Source: Cinnamomum chago
Lineage: Eukaryota > Streptophyta > Magnoliopsida > Laurales > Lauraceae
NCBI GenBank assembly: GCA_038049695.1
Contig: CP142456.1
Coordinates: 15,404,501-15,468,500, forward strand
DNA length: 64,000 nt
Reading direction: 5' to 3'
The position numbers and the translations under genes were made by a program. Numbering within the stretch: the first letter of the stretch is position 1; every line of letters starts with the position of its first letter. Below the pieces are notes generated by a model that worked only from the letters and a program-made list of their open reading frames with translations, searched no databases and was not told the origin of the DNA. This document shows positions 1 through 11,880 of the stretch, one piece after another.

Positions 1-780
1 ATTTAAGATACTTTTCTGGTGTTGTTTTAGCTTGAAGGTAAAGAATTGTTTACCGAGAGACCAACCAGTCGGATGGTTGTTATTTGAACTTGATCAAGTC
101 AATCTTTTTCAAAGTTACTGAGAAAACAACCAATAGGATGGTTGTTATTTGTTGGCATTTGTGATGGGGTCCACTTTTGTTTACATGTGGGTGGACCCCA
201 CTCACAAAGATACACTCCTCGCAAGGAGTTTCAATGTGATATGGATGAGAATAGCGTAAGTTGTATCCAACTCTCTATCTCTTTATCATATCTACATTCA
301 AATTCAAATTGAAAGAGATTGATCTTATTCTTTATCCTTTACATCTCTCAATTCGAATTTGAATAGAGATCTTATCACACATTAGTCAAAGGACTATATA
401 TAGACATGAGAGATATCGAACAACAATTACAATTAATCTTCCTTCCACTAGATCTATAATTCTCCATAATCATCTTCTACATCCAGGGTGTCCATCTTTG
501 TCATTGGATCTTGAAGAGCCCGATTCAAGCCGACGCTATCCTTATCGCGTTAGTAACAGCCAGCTCTTATAGATCCGTGCTTCCGCTGCATTTACAACCT
601 TCATTGTTTGCATATGAAAAGAAACTCCAATAGTTTCTATTTGAACTACGATCTATGAATAGATGGTCCATGCTTTTTCTATTCTCATCGCATAATCTTC
701 AAGCTCTTGAATGAGAGATCCCTTGGAACCTTGTCAACTAATTATATTCTGCTCGTTGTAGAGATTTATGCCAATTATAA
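1..780. repeat. LTR-like remnant, boundaries unknown
   Basis: This stretch has no coding potential. From about 150 it resembles a plant LTR: a GGGGTCC block, a direct motif around an AAGGAGTT sequence near 220, and a TATA-like TATATATAG near 395 followed by a pyrimidine-rich leader. I could not find a matching TG...CA pair with a 5-bp target duplication, so it may be truncated by the window edge. It could also be ordinary intergenic sequence. Confidence 0.25.
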
Positions 781-920
781 TAAATTAAAGATAAGGATTT
801 TGGATTCAGTTTTGACCACATTCCTTTTAATTTTAACTTTTTATTTAGCATTTGTAAAAAGCTAGCTAAAAACGTACTATCACAATAACATGTGGCTAGG
901 GTCTTTTTTTTATTAAAAAT

Positions 921-1075
921 TATAAATAGGTATTGTGTGGTGTAGTGGTTAGGTTGGTTTAGTTTAAAACCTAGAAATAATGAGTTGAAATCAATAAGTG
1001 AGGAGATTTGAACTCATGATCTCTTGCTCTTTTAAATAACTAACCTAACAACTACAACACTTAATACTTATTTAT
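921..1075. mobile_element. Small MITE with about 40-bp terminal inverted repeats
   Basis: The left end (TATAAATAGGTATTGTGTGG onwards) is an imperfect inverted copy of the right end, which reads AACAACTACAACACTTAATA towards 1070. The stem therefore spans about 40 bases on each side. The centre contains a tRNA-like B-box look-alike (GAGTTCAAATCTC on the minus strand), and the stem carries an A-box-like TAGTTGTTAGG. A tRNA-derived SINE is thus an alternative reading. There is no coding capacity. Confidence 0.5.
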
Positions 1076-1973
1076 ATTTATTTATCAAAAAAAATGTCAA
1101 AACCAATTAGATGGAGCAATTGTGCTAGTGACTATTTAGCTGGAAATGTCTTGAGATGGAAATTTGTGTATCAGGACCATGGGAGGATGGATTAAACATC
1201 GGTTTGGAACCAATCCCAGAATTTACAGATTGGGTTTGGTTAGGTTGGATGGCCGGTGACCAAACAACAGTGCCTAAATCTCAAGAAATTGAAATGCTTA
1301 ATTTGGTAATATGTCATAACGCTCAAGATGCTTGAAATGGCTAATTAATGCATTCTAAAGCTTCACATTTAGCAAAGCATGGCATGACTTATTTACATTT
1401 CAGAAATAAGAATTAGTGTAATTCTTGAAATGGCTCATAATGACTAAAACTACTTTCACACAACCTAAAAAAGGCCCATATACTTTGTGTTTTTACAAAA
1501 TCCCCCTTGACTATAAAAAGAAAATGGACAGAAAGGTATTTGTTATTTGCCCATTATAACCAACCATTATAAGTTTCACCGTCCGAATGGGGACGTTTAA
1601 GTAAAAATAAGAATATAGGGGGCCCTCTTTTAGGTTGTCTAAAGATTCAGGGGCCTTTGTGCGAAAACCTATAATATATGGAATTAGTCTGGATGTATGA
1701 GAACTACTTCAAGTTCCATACCTTGCATCAATGTAGAGCATGATCGATTAAAATTCTTTTTTTTTTTTTTTTTCACTATATGTGGCAGAACGATAGTTTA
1801 CATCAATTGTGGTTTTCAACTATGCTTGAAATGCCTTTTGTAATATTCATTAGTTTTTTTATTTTTAATTTTTAATAATGTTTTTGGGACATTTTCCTTA
1901 TGATACTCCAAGAAAAGGTAAAGACTAAAAAATCCCGAAAATCTCTTATGAATAGTTTTTTTTTGTAAATAAA
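1076..1973. other. Intergenic, nothing recognised
   Basis: AT-rich sequence with a poly-T run near 1760. I see no convincing open frame, RNA gene or repeat structure here. Confidence 0.6.
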
Positions 1974-2345
1974 GAAGATTTTACGGGAAAAATACCAAAA
2001 TTTGGCCATTCCTCGCGAAGAGTTCCCGCAGATTGTACAGCACAAACTCGGTCTTCCCGCCACTTTTTTATTTATTTTTTGTATTTTTTTTCTAAGCAAA
2101 ATAATGTCGAAAAAAAAATTTTGGGCGACGCTAGTGTCGCTCCTCATGTCTTCTTCTTTTTCGTCTCCTTCCTATATCTCAATAGCCTTCATTTCTCACC
2201 CAACCCTACAGGTTTTCCGCTGTTCATATAGGCAGAAAAGCGTTTGTACCTCCAAACAGATCCAGAAATGTGATTTGGAAATCCAGAAATCTGCCTATAT
2301 GAACCTCCAAATGGATTTCCCTCATTAAGGAATGTGTATGTACCT
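1974..2345. mobile_element. Truncated Mutator-like non-autonomous element end
   Basis: The sequence starting GAAGATTTTACGGG and continuing into a TTTGGCCATTCCTCGCGAA block resembles the terminus of the complete element at 9637-10565 (GAGGATTTTGC then TTTGGCCGTTGCACGAA). Both share a GGGCGA(C/T) block and internal repeats around TTTTCCGC and GCCTATA. The right end is missing because the L1 at about 2350 follows directly. The short open frames here look like by-products of the repeat. Confidence 0.45.
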
Positions 2346-2350
2346 CCAAA

Positions 2351-5300
2351 TGCTCAGTTTTGATCAATCGATCTCCCCAAGGTTTTTTCAGCTCTTCTTG
2401 TGGCCTAAGACAAGGTGATCCCCTTTCCCCGTACTTGTTTATCATCGCTGAAGATATCCTTAGCCTCCATCTTCACAACCTTCACTCCCTTGGCACCATT
2501 TCCCCCCTATCCACCATCGCCCATACCCCTTGTCACCTGCTCTGCGCTGATGATATCTGTTAGAGTTTTTGTTTTGTTGCAATTTGATAGGATGCATTCA
2601 CTTTCATAAGCTTGTCCTCTCATTCATTCATGGTCTTTTGTCTTAGGATCTTCATGCTTATCTCGCCTTCTTAATCTTTGTTTTTATCTCATGATATGCA
2701 TGATTTTCATTTCAGGTTTATCTCTTAAGATCATGGAGATTTTGATTTCAAAAATCATCCAAGCTTTCCAAAGTTTCTATCTTTAAAATTATTATTTTGA
2801 TTTGGAGTTTTCATGGCTTTAAAATCTCAGTTTTCATCTTCTTTCAGTCATGAATTCTTGCTTGGATATGTTCCTCAAGTCCCCTGGAGAGGTGCCCTTC
2901 ATAACTGCATTTCTCAAAATTTTCAGATTTCTGGGCTGTTTTGCCAGTGTCGCCGGTCGACCGGGCCAGGATAGCCGGTCGACCGGGAACACTGCAACTC
3001 TTAAATGCAGTTTTGGGCAGTAGCCTTCCAACGGTCAGAAATATGACCGTTGTGCTTTCCCGGTCGACTGGGGACTAGCCGTTGGTAACTTTTTCTTTAT
3101 AAAAAGTGGCTTTTTGGTTGAAGAAAGTAGCTGACATTGGAGGGACTTTTGAGGCCAAGGATTAGCAACTTCTCAAGAGCATTTTCAAAGGGATTATGAA
3201 GCCATTCCATTAAGTCAACCTTTGATCTTCAAATAGGTGTGCTTTCTTTAATCCTAGTCTTTTTAAAATCATGTTTTGTTTCAAATCTTTGAACTCTTTC
3301 AATACATGATTAACAAGTTGCTTTCCTATTAAAATGTTGTCCTTCATAACATGCTTAATACTTTAGTAATCTCATATGCTATGAATACAACATATTGTCT
3401 ATGTTTCACATGATTTTGTGTTCTTGTTTTGAAAATCAACTTGTTAGACTTTAGAACATCCCTTTTTGAAAACAAGTTAATTTTCATTGTTAATTACATG
3501 TGTTAGTCATACAACTCTTTCTCAAATATTTGATTAACATCTTTGCATCTTTCAAGGTTTTATCTTTTCAAAGAGAAAGAGTTATTTCTAGAAAATGCAT
3601 CATTCATAGATTTGGTCTTTGTTATGCATATTTCTAGGAGTTGAGTTTTCACTTTCTAATTAGCCTATTTAGAGGCACTCCATTGCACTTCATTACTCTC
3701 TTAATCCATGCATTCTTAGGCATATTTCTTAAGAGAAAAATTGTATGTTGTAAAGGTTTATGCTTAGCCTTGAAAAGCATATGGTGTAAAGGTTTATGCT
3801 AAGCCTTGAAAAGCATAGTGTTGATTGTAAGGTTTGAGGTGATCCTAAACCTTAATTGAAGATAGTGAATACCGGTAGGTGTACCGGGAGTGGATGTAGG
3901 CAATTTGGCCGAACCACTATATGTGATTGTGTTATGGTGATTGTCTTTATGCTTTCATTTTATGGATTATGCTCTCTTGGTTGATTTCATTATTCTTCTT
4001 CAAAGCATAAGAGACTTAAAAGTTAAAAGAATTAAAATTGGTCTAGATCTTTGAGCTCACCCTATTCACCCCCCCTCTAGGATTCGATCTTGGACTTTCA
4101 ATATCATCATCCTTATGAAAGGTGCTACCTCTGGTGTCCTAGCTCTTCAAGACCTCCTAGAAATTTACCAATCCTCCTCTGCCCAGCACATAAACCTCCT
4201 CAAGAGCTAGCTTTTCTTAGGTAAATGTGGTAATAGAAGAAAGGCAAAGATATGTTCTATCCTTGGTCTTCAAGAAAGCCAGGCCCAGCTCAAATACCTG
4301 GGATTCCCAATAGTCTTTGGCTCCCCCAAGCGTGTTCACTTCCTCCCCCTGTTGGACTGTATCAATGCAAGGCTCACAGCTTGGAAAGCTAGATTTCTCT
4401 CCTTTGCAGGTCGGCTCATCCTCATCAAGCATGTCCTCTCCTCCATTCCTATGCATTGTGCTTCTATTCTTCCCCTTCCAATCTCTCTCTGCAAGGACAT
4501 AGAGCGCCTGATGAGGAACTTCCTCTGGTCTGGCAATGCTACCTCCTCCAAAACCAGCTATGTGAACTGGTCCCAAGTTACCCTCCCAAAGCAAGAAGGA
4601 GGCCTTAGAATTAGAAGAATTACTGAAGTTAATAATGCCTCCCTCCTTAAGCTAGGCTGGCAAGCTTCCTCCATGAACTCTATATGGTCTTCTTGGTTCA
4701 AGATCCGTTATTTCAAAAACAACAACATCTGGAACCCAGCCAACACTCACTATGGCTCCTGTATCTGGAAACGTATCCGTCGCCTTGCTCACTTCATCTA
4801 TCAAAGCAGTGCCTGGACATTTGGTAATGGTGAAGATATTAACCTCTGGCATGACAACTGGTGTGGAGACAAGCCTCTAGCAGAAGCCTGCCCCAGTCTG
4901 CAATTCCCTCTGAATCAGCAGCTTGCTTCCCTCTTCTTCTCAGGCAGTTGGCACATCCCTCCTAATCTGCCAATAGCAGTCCAAGACCTTCTCTCCTCAG
5001 CAACCTCCCTCCTCTCTCCAAGTTCTTCTGCTCGTGACACTCTCTTCTGGAAGGACTCCACAGATAGTGAGATCTCTCAGCAAAGTGCTTGGAACTCAGT
5101 CAGAATCAGAAGCATCATCCTCCAATGGCCTCCCCTGATTTGGAACGGTGTCTTCCTTCCTAGAGTCAGCTATTTTGGCTAGCGTCTGATGCATAATAGA
5201 ACTCCCACCGAATCTCATCTTCAGCACCTTGGGTTCTCCCTAGCCTCTAGATGCAGCCTCTGCTTCAACGGAATTGACTCGGCTTACCACATTTTCTTCT

Positions 5301-5635
5301 CCTGCTCTACAGCTCAATCCCTCTGGAAATGGCTTCTCCAGGCAGCAAGTGTCCTGCATCTTCCCCCCTGCTCTCCGTCTTCAATATGGATCTCCCTCTC
5401 AAGAGGAAATGACCTTGCAGGCAAGAAGATCATGGCGTCCACCTTCCTGTCAGTACTATACTCTCTATGGAAGACAAGGAACTCAGCTTTTTTTTACAAC
5501 CATCACTCTCCCATCAACCAGATCCTAGGCCAGCTGCATGAAGAATTATACTTCACTCTGAAGAAGATCTCGGCCTCTGTTGGCAGCCAGCAGCTCAATT
5601 CCATCTTAAGTTTTTTGAAAATCCCTGCTCCATGA
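2351..5635 (+). pseudogene. LINE reverse transcriptase plus zf-RVT domain, broken
   Basis: At 2360-2557 the frame shows the RT motif GLRQGDPLSPYLF and then CADDI, equivalent to the catalytic F/YADD box. Removing the solo LTR joins CADDI to IILMKGATSG at 4101, which restores the frame. Downstream come the RT thumb (YLGFP, WKARFLSFAGR) and the plant LINE zf-RVT region (EEGGLRIR-like, W...NLWHDNW, then CSLCFNG...H). Stops occur at 4207-4209 and at 5180-5182, where TAG most likely replaces a Trp codon. RT and zf-RVT act in target-primed reverse transcription; this copy cannot encode a complete enzyme. Confidence 0.8.
2558..4100 (+). mobile_element. Solo LTR, 1543 bp, with ATATC target duplication
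   Basis: The segment starts TGTTAGAG and ends GGACTTTCA, the canonical TG...CA of an LTR. It is flanked exactly by ATATC at 2553-2557 and 4101-4105. Excising it restores the LINE reading frame, which proves it is an insertion. No internal domain or second LTR is present, so it is a solo LTR left by LTR-LTR recombination. A TATA-like TTTATAAAAAG lies near 3095. Two CCGGTCGACCGG palindromes lie near 2950-2985. LTR length and ends suggest a Ty1/copia origin, but this is not proven. The orientation is inferred from the TATA-like box. Confidence 0.85.
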
Positions 5636-5802
5636 TCCTGGCTTCCTCCTCTGTTTGTTGACTGGCTTTCTGTAGCCTTCTGGTTTCTGTTTTTTGTTTT
5701 TTCTCCTCCCCATTTGGAGGTCTATTTTCCTGTTTTTGCTGCTGTTTGTATTCTTCTTTCTCCTCTCTAATACAATTACCCTTTTATTAACAAAAAAAAA
5801 AT

Positions 5803-5907
5803 GGATCTAGGACTTTGTTTACACAAGTGGAAGGGCAATTCACCAAAAGCTGCCTAAGTGATAAAATCAGGACCACTCAATTAGAGGTCGGCAGATAAAT
5901 GGTTACT

Positions 5908-5960
<53 letters not shown>

Positions 5961-7409
5961 TGAATGTTTTATTTGGATGGGCCAAAAATGGTGGGGGCAC
6001 AACTTGTCTCCAGGCTCACATTATTCCTCTTGTTGATGGAGATTGATGAGTCCTAAAGTCTCAATTGAAAGAAGCAACGAGGATTCGAGACTGATACAGG
6101 ACATGTTCTCCTGTAGGTGAAAGGAACTTCAGATAGCAATGGGATTTCTCTTCTACGATGCCCCCCCATCAAAGATATATTTCTTTGGAATCGCAAAAAA
6201 ATTGCATTGCTTCATGTTTTTCCTTGCTGAGCCATCAATGAAGGAAAAAACGATTCTTAAGAATATTATTAAAAGAAAGAAAAACCAGTCCACAATTTCT
6301 ATAGAAAGGTGGTTAGACAAATATGCTTTTAGGTAAAAATGATTACCCAGCCATCATCTTTGTAAATTATATAAGCCTACATTAAATCACATTTCCACCT
6401 TATATCCTCCGCCTCTCATCCGGTTATAGTATTGTTGGCAAGAGCTAACTTTTGCTTTAAAGTTTCTAGGACTTTAATACAAAGTAGGCAAACGGGCTTG
6501 GGAAAAATTACAGCAGGAAGAAGACGAATTTTGGGCTCAATTTGGGCTGTATTTTTAGGTTTGTGGGCTAGACATGGACCTAATTTTAAGGCCCTGTAAT
6601 TAGATGGACGGGGAGACTCAGGGGCGGACCGAATTGTTGTCACACGGGTGCGGTCGCACCCACGTGATTCGAGAATCCCCTTACATAGTATCTTTAAAAT
6701 TTTAATTTTATTATTTAATATCTTCTTTTGTCTATATACCGCACCACCCAAACAAAAATCCTGGGTCTACCAATGCAAGGAGTGACCTAAATATACTACT
6801 TAATGGCTGGAACTGATATATTTAACAGAAAGGGGTTTCTGTTATATTATCTTTATGATGCAAATGGGTCTGGTTTGGCCTGCATATTAGGCTTGATAAC
6901 TAAATGGGTTGAGGTTGGACGAGCTTTGGCCCGGTGTGACCCATGACCCATGAACCCTCCTACTTCACCTTTTTTTTTTTTTTTTTTTTTTTTTTACTGA
7001 CATTAGTCCAGCTGCCGCTGCCCCATCTAGCATGGTGGGAAGCTCCTCCATGTGAAGGTTGATTTGTTTACGAACAGGCTAAAAGTAAATGATGAAAGGA
7101 TTAAAGGTGAAATTCCATAGAAATTCTAAGACCCCATAAATCACTATACTTAAAAAAGAAATAATTATCCACCAATAATTAATAAAGTGTTTATTGTCCC
7201 ATCCAAACCCTCCATCTTTGGACCGTTCACTCCTGGCCCCTTTAATTTTTCTTTTGTTTTTTTGGTAAAAGCTCTTTATTTTTATTACTAGATATTTAAT
7301 ACCTTCAATAAGATAGTCCTCTAAATCCTACTTGTTTGATTGGTAATTGAATTCCTATGAATTGTAGTGCTTATTTGTGCAATAAAGATTTATATATAAA
7401 CATATATAT
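5803..7409. other. Intergenic with simple repeats
   Basis: Apart from the (GA)n tract I see only AT-rich sequence, a poly-T run near 6970-6995 and a GGCCC-rich patch near 6900-6950 that could be an old hAT end. The frames at 6139 and 6416 match nothing I recognise. Confidence 0.5.
5912..5955. repeat. (GA)n microsatellite
   Basis: An uninterrupted run of about 22 AG/GA dinucleotides. Confidence 0.95.
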
Positions 7410-7583
7410 GGGCAATATTCAAGTGAGGGATTCTCTCACCATGTGTGGTGAGGGACTCCCCTTTTTTGGGAGGTTTCAAGTACAAAAGGGCTTTTGTACT
7501 TGAAGAGTACACCCTTTTGTACTTGAAACCTCCCTATAGTCCCTCACCATACATGGTGAGGGAATCCCTCACTTGAATACCCC
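7410..7583. mobile_element. Fold-back MITE, 174 bp
   Basis: The two halves are nearly perfect inverted copies. GGGCAATATTCAAGTGAGGG at the left pairs with CCCTCACTTGAATACCCC at the right, and the pairing continues through CACCATGTGTGGTG and the GGTTTCAAGTACAAAAGGG block. The whole transcript would fold into one hairpin. Both sides abut (TA)n, which fits a TA target duplication (Tc1/mariner-type) but cannot prove it. Confidence 0.75.
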
Positions 7584-7644
7584 TATATATATATATATGT
7601 ATGTATATATATGATCGGCAAGTTTTTGTCTAAGAGTGAGAGGG

Positions 7645-7805
7645 TGGGGGGGGGGGGACATTGCATTCATATCTCTCACATAAGAAATTAAAGTCCTCTG
7701 GGATGGGGATGGGGATGGGGATGGGGATTTTTTTTTTGGGGGGGGGGGGGGGGACATTGCATTCATATCTCTCACATAGGAAATTAAAATCCTCTGGGAT
7801 GTATG
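7645..7805. repeat. Tandem duplication around a GGGGAT minisatellite and G-runs
   Basis: A block reading GGGACATTGCATTCATATC...CTCTGGGATG occurs twice about 94 bp apart, each copy preceded by a G homopolymer. Between them is a (GGGGAT)n run of about five units. The G-runs are G-quadruplex-capable and are also places where assemblies tend to be wrong. Confidence 0.7.
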
Positions 7806-8710
7806 AAAATTAGCTCACTTTTTCTTTTTTCTGCAAAAGAAATGTGTAATACATTTCCTCCTTTATGTGATAGAGAATTAATGTGTTGTGTGCTAGGTGT
7901 TTGATTCCTTCCCTCCTCCAAGGGTTTTCTGGTCTTCTACAGCATCAGAGTTATCTTGGCCTGCTGCCACCGAGTTAGTATGTAGTGATCGTTTTTGTTG
8001 GTGTGGCTGCTGTGCTTGTCCAGGGTTTGTTGGGTTTTTCTTTTTTCTTTTTTTTTATCTTTTTTTTTCAAGTAACCTTATGCCTCAGCATAGCAGGTCA
8101 CATTATTTGAGTGTGATTAAAATTATTCATTCTATATAGAGGATTTCTTCTTTTAGGGGTTGTAATTAAAATGCCCGTGATAGGTGAGGATAATTGAAAG
8201 GCAACAACCCCTCCCCACTTTAAGTGGAGCTTTCCTAAATTTTACTCCATCAGCAGCTGGTCCGATTATAAAAGTATCATATGCTCAATATAGTGGGACC
8301 AATTCCTATCGCGGTAAAATTTGGATTCAACCCACCAAAGGAAAAGGCTTTCATTTTTAATGGTTCTGATTCTCATTAGGTGCCCCAAGGTAGATCCCTC
8401 ATTACTGTGAATGAAGTCATGAACCATCAAAGATCAGTAACACCCCGCCCCACCCCACCTGTCTTCAATACTACGTTGCTAAATATCAATGTCCAAGCCA
8501 AGACCATTCAATTATCAACCCTAAATATTCTATCGGTGTGAGTCCACGGTCCTGAAAGTAGTAAAGTCTACACGCCCAGCCAATTTGTAGGCACATGAAC
8601 CCGTGTTAAATAACAAGCCATCCACTGTTCGACTATCATACCAAAAAGTTGGACCTGTTCTAGCCCACATGCCTAAAAATAATGAAGGACATGCTTAGGT
8701 TCCCATCGGT
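7806..8710. other. Intergenic, nothing recognised
   Basis: No supported gene. The 80-aa frame at 7897 is rich in low-complexity Phe and matches nothing I know. Confidence 0.5.
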
Positions 8711-9063
8711 TAGAGGTGTCGCACGGCACGGCCACTTCGCGGCCCGACCGTGCCCCGGGACGTCGGTCCAGCACAGAATGGCTTGGGCCAAGACTTGTCC
8801 TGGGACGTATCGTGCCTCTCTGCCTATTGTGCTTTGTGGTACTAGTCTCGTTTGGCTATTTCGGCTTAGAAATTTATGGTGTTATACTAAAAAAATTAAA
8901 ACACACATTGAGAAGAGTACGGCGTACAGTTTTAAGTAATTCGGTCAAATTCGACCTAACTCCATTGAGAAGAAAACTATTTGGGTCTATTCTACTTGAA
9001 AGTTTTTTAATAGGATTACACCTTCAAAACCTTTACAATCTTTTTAGAGAATAAAAATATAAA

Positions 9064-11880
9064 AAAATAAATAACTTATATTTACAAATTAAAATGAAGA
9101 AAAAGAAAAAAAAACTTAGATTTGTCATCCGCTAATGTACTCAGCTAGATCATAATCTTCAATTTTTGTCAACTCTTGCTTTCTTTTGTCAGCCAAATAC
9201 TAGTCACGTAGGCAAACACAGCACTCCTCTGTTTCTTCAGCTAAATTCATAGTCTTGTCATCCACCACACATCCACATGCACTAAAAGTCTGTTATGATG
9301 CTATAGAAGACATTGGAGTAATTAGTAGATCATGAGCCCTGACGGATAATACCAAAAATATGCTTTCGTATGCTTTCCACCATGCTAAAATGTCAAAACT
9401 AGATGCATCATGCATCTCTAATACACGAGAGTCAAGATACGAGTATAACTCTGTCACAACTAAACTTGAGCTGGAGGCTCTGCCCAATTTGCCATAAAAG
9501 AAATCCTAAAAAAACTCCACCTGATTGTTGTACTTGTTGAGGAGCCATACTAGCCCTGTTGTACCCATTTGATTACAATCAAATTAAGAAAGTGTTTGTA
9601 ATTTTTCCCTAAAGTTTGAAAAAGTATTTAAATCTAGAGGATTTTGCAAAAAATGAACCGTATTTGGCCGTTGCACGAAATAATGAAAAATATTTCCCAT
9701 TCCACGTGGTCGTTCATCCCGCCACGTTTTCTTTTTTTTTTTCTTTTTTTTTACAAGGGACGATAGCATCGCCCAAAATAATTATAGGCGACCCTAGCTT
9801 CTCTCTTCGCTATATATACCTTGCCCCGAATCCAACTTTTCCTCATCCGTTTTCTGCCAGACCTTCTCTACTTCCAGCTACTCCACCACCATATAGATTT
9901 TCCGCCTATATGAAAAGTGGAAAACTTGTAAAAATTGGCAGCTTTTCTGCCTATAATAACAGGGGAAAACTTGTATTGGAGGCTTATTTTCCGCCTATAA
10001 TAACAGTGGAAAATTTGTATTGGCATCTTTTCTAGAAGAAACTCGTCACTGGAGAGAGAAACCGATCCCAACTCCAAATACATTTGGAGCACATTAATTA
10101 GAAACAGAAATGGAATGTCAGCAAAGTCCATTCAAACAAGGATTTGAAGTCATTAAAGATCATAATCAAAAATCCCAAACAGCTTCACCACAGTGGATTT
10201 GAAATCCCAAACCATTCAAACCATAGAATCTAATGCTACGTACTCAACTCGAAATGGATTATTGGCAATGAATATAAATGCCACCTGTCATTTGCTTCGA
10301 GCAACTGATTTGAAGTCATTAATAACAAACTACACAACTAGTGTGGGAGAAGAAGGAAGGAGAAAATTGAAAACATGGGAGCAAATAAGGGTAACTAGGA
10401 TTTACAAAGAGGCTTTATTTTAACTAAAGCAACGCTAGCGTAGCTAGTCCTAAAGTAAAAAAAAAAAATGAAACCATGCCTAACGGACTACGTTTATGCA
10501 TTGGAAAATACTTTTCATTATTTCGTGCAACGGCCAAATACGGTTCCTTTTCCAGTAAAATCCTCTTAAATCTATGTTTTCCATATTATTATTTATTTCT
10601 TTAAGAAGAAATTGTACACCAGTTAATTTTAACCTAGAATCTAACGCAGCAACCAAACAAAATGTCATTGGAGCATCTTGCCAATATTTACTAGATTTTT
10701 TCCCATTTGTTTACAAATGTCACTAAGTAAAACATGATCTCTATATTTTTTTTTAAATTGTAAACTAATTCTAAAAAGAAAGTTTAGAGCTCCATTAGAA
10801 GTGGGATAATACACCTCAGAGAAAAAATAGTGTTGCACTATAAAAAAAAAAGCTCGTAATAAATCTCTTTTTTGACCACACAACTCCCAATGTGCCTCGG
10901 TCATCAAGTATTATTATGCATTAAAAGCATAATATTCATTCAAAAATTCTTTTCTTGAAATAGCCTTATTTAACAAATCATACATAGAATTTCATCTATG
11001 TTCAACATCTGAATTTATTTTTATGGGTAAGACATTATGCCTCGCATATATATATTGAGGAATATAATTGTCTTTTTTGTGCGGAGTAGAAAATAAATTT
11101 AGCAATACTTTTAATTTTTCTTATTAGCATTGAAATATGTTTCAAGCCAACTTGGGCAATGAGATTTAAAATGTGACATACACATCTATTTTGAAAAATA
11201 TAACCCTCTATCAAATTTGCATTGAAATATTTTGATTATTTGTTACATTATTTAAAGTTATAGCTATAACTGTATGGACAGTAATACAAAAAAAAACTAT
11301 CATCGATTTTCATAAAACTGTAATTATAGCTATTCTACCAGGAGTGTCTCTGCAAAGTGATTTTTAAAATTTTCCTTCTCACTTTGCCAAAGCCTAATAG
11401 CATCATTTCTGACAGTATTTACAGAAATCTTTCTAAAATGTGGGCACGGATTATTTTGGACAAATTCTTCAAAAAAAGTCATTTTCAGTAAAAAGATAAA
11501 TGGTAATTTGGCTAAAACAATAATTTTAACAAGTGATTCTCTAGCAGTAACAGTATTATAAGAAAAAAGCCCCAAACTAGCTACCACTAGTAGTAGAAAT
11601 TTAGGTCTGTGTCCCTAATCCCCTTCCCTTTGAGTCCTCCTAATATGTTTGGGTTCACATTTTTTCTTATGCCTTAGTAAATGGCCGATACCTCCACTAA
11701 ATTGGACACATATATCTTACCACGGTATTTATATTTTGCCTTCTCAACCTCCTTTTCCATCTTTCTATTTTACCGTAATAATTTCATATGCTTTCCAAAC
11801 TTGAGAAGTTCTGGGTCTACGGGCACTAGTAGCTTATACCAGGACTTGTTCCCCTACTTCTTCTTCTTCCAATTCGACAT
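9064..11880 (-). pseudogene. hAT transposase pseudogene (zf-BED / hAT dimerisation type)
   Basis: Read on the minus strand, the frame shows remnants of a BED-finger region near 11660-11870 and then TVRNDAIRLWQSEKENF at 11330-11587. Next come WELCGQKRDLLRAF and YYPTSNGALNFLF near 10700-10900, and LDSRLKLTGVQFLL at 10600-10660. The dimerisation region follows at 9130-9500, with SSSLVVTELYSYLDS and SSFDILAWWKAYES. These correspond one by one to blocks of the copy at 23218-25035. Multiple frameshifts and stops break it, and a 929-bp Mutator-like element is inserted at 9637. hAT transposases excise and reinsert elements with 8-bp target duplications; this copy is inactive. Confidence 0.8.
9637..10565. 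mobile_element. Non-autonomous Mutator-like element, 929 bp, 9-bp TSD
   Basis: Flanking direct repeats TTAAATCTA at 9628-9636 and 10566-10574 are identical. The termini (GAGGATTTT...) form inverted repeats of about 65-70 bp that share the block CCGTATTTGGCCGTTGCACG. A 9-bp duplication with long TIRs is diagnostic of Mutator-like elements. The interior has two copies of a GCCTATAATAACAG motif and no transposase. The element splits the hAT pseudogene, so it is younger than that copy. Confidence 0.85.

Larger units (their letters stand above)
2350..5802 (+). mobile_element. 5'-truncated L1-type LINE interrupted by a solo LTR
   Basis: The element begins inside the reverse transcriptase and runs through the C-terminal zinc-binding region to a short 3'UTR. 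It ends in a poly(A) stretch at about 5792-5802 behind an AATACAATTACCC leader. ORF1 and the endonuclease are absent, the usual result of incomplete reverse transcription of a LINE. A 1543-bp solo LTR was later inserted at 2558. The encoded frame carries in-frame stops, for example at 4207 and 5180, so the copy is dead. I did not find an obvious target duplication. Confidence 0.8.

Noticed and set aside
921-1075. tRNA gene suggested by A-box and B-box-like motifs
   Set aside because: No cloverleaf can be drawn; the inverted symmetry fits a MITE better.
7645-7805. Possible CRISPR-like or regulatory repeat
   Set aside because: Only two long units with G-runs and a hexamer repeat between them; a plant nuclear simple-repeat duplication explains it.
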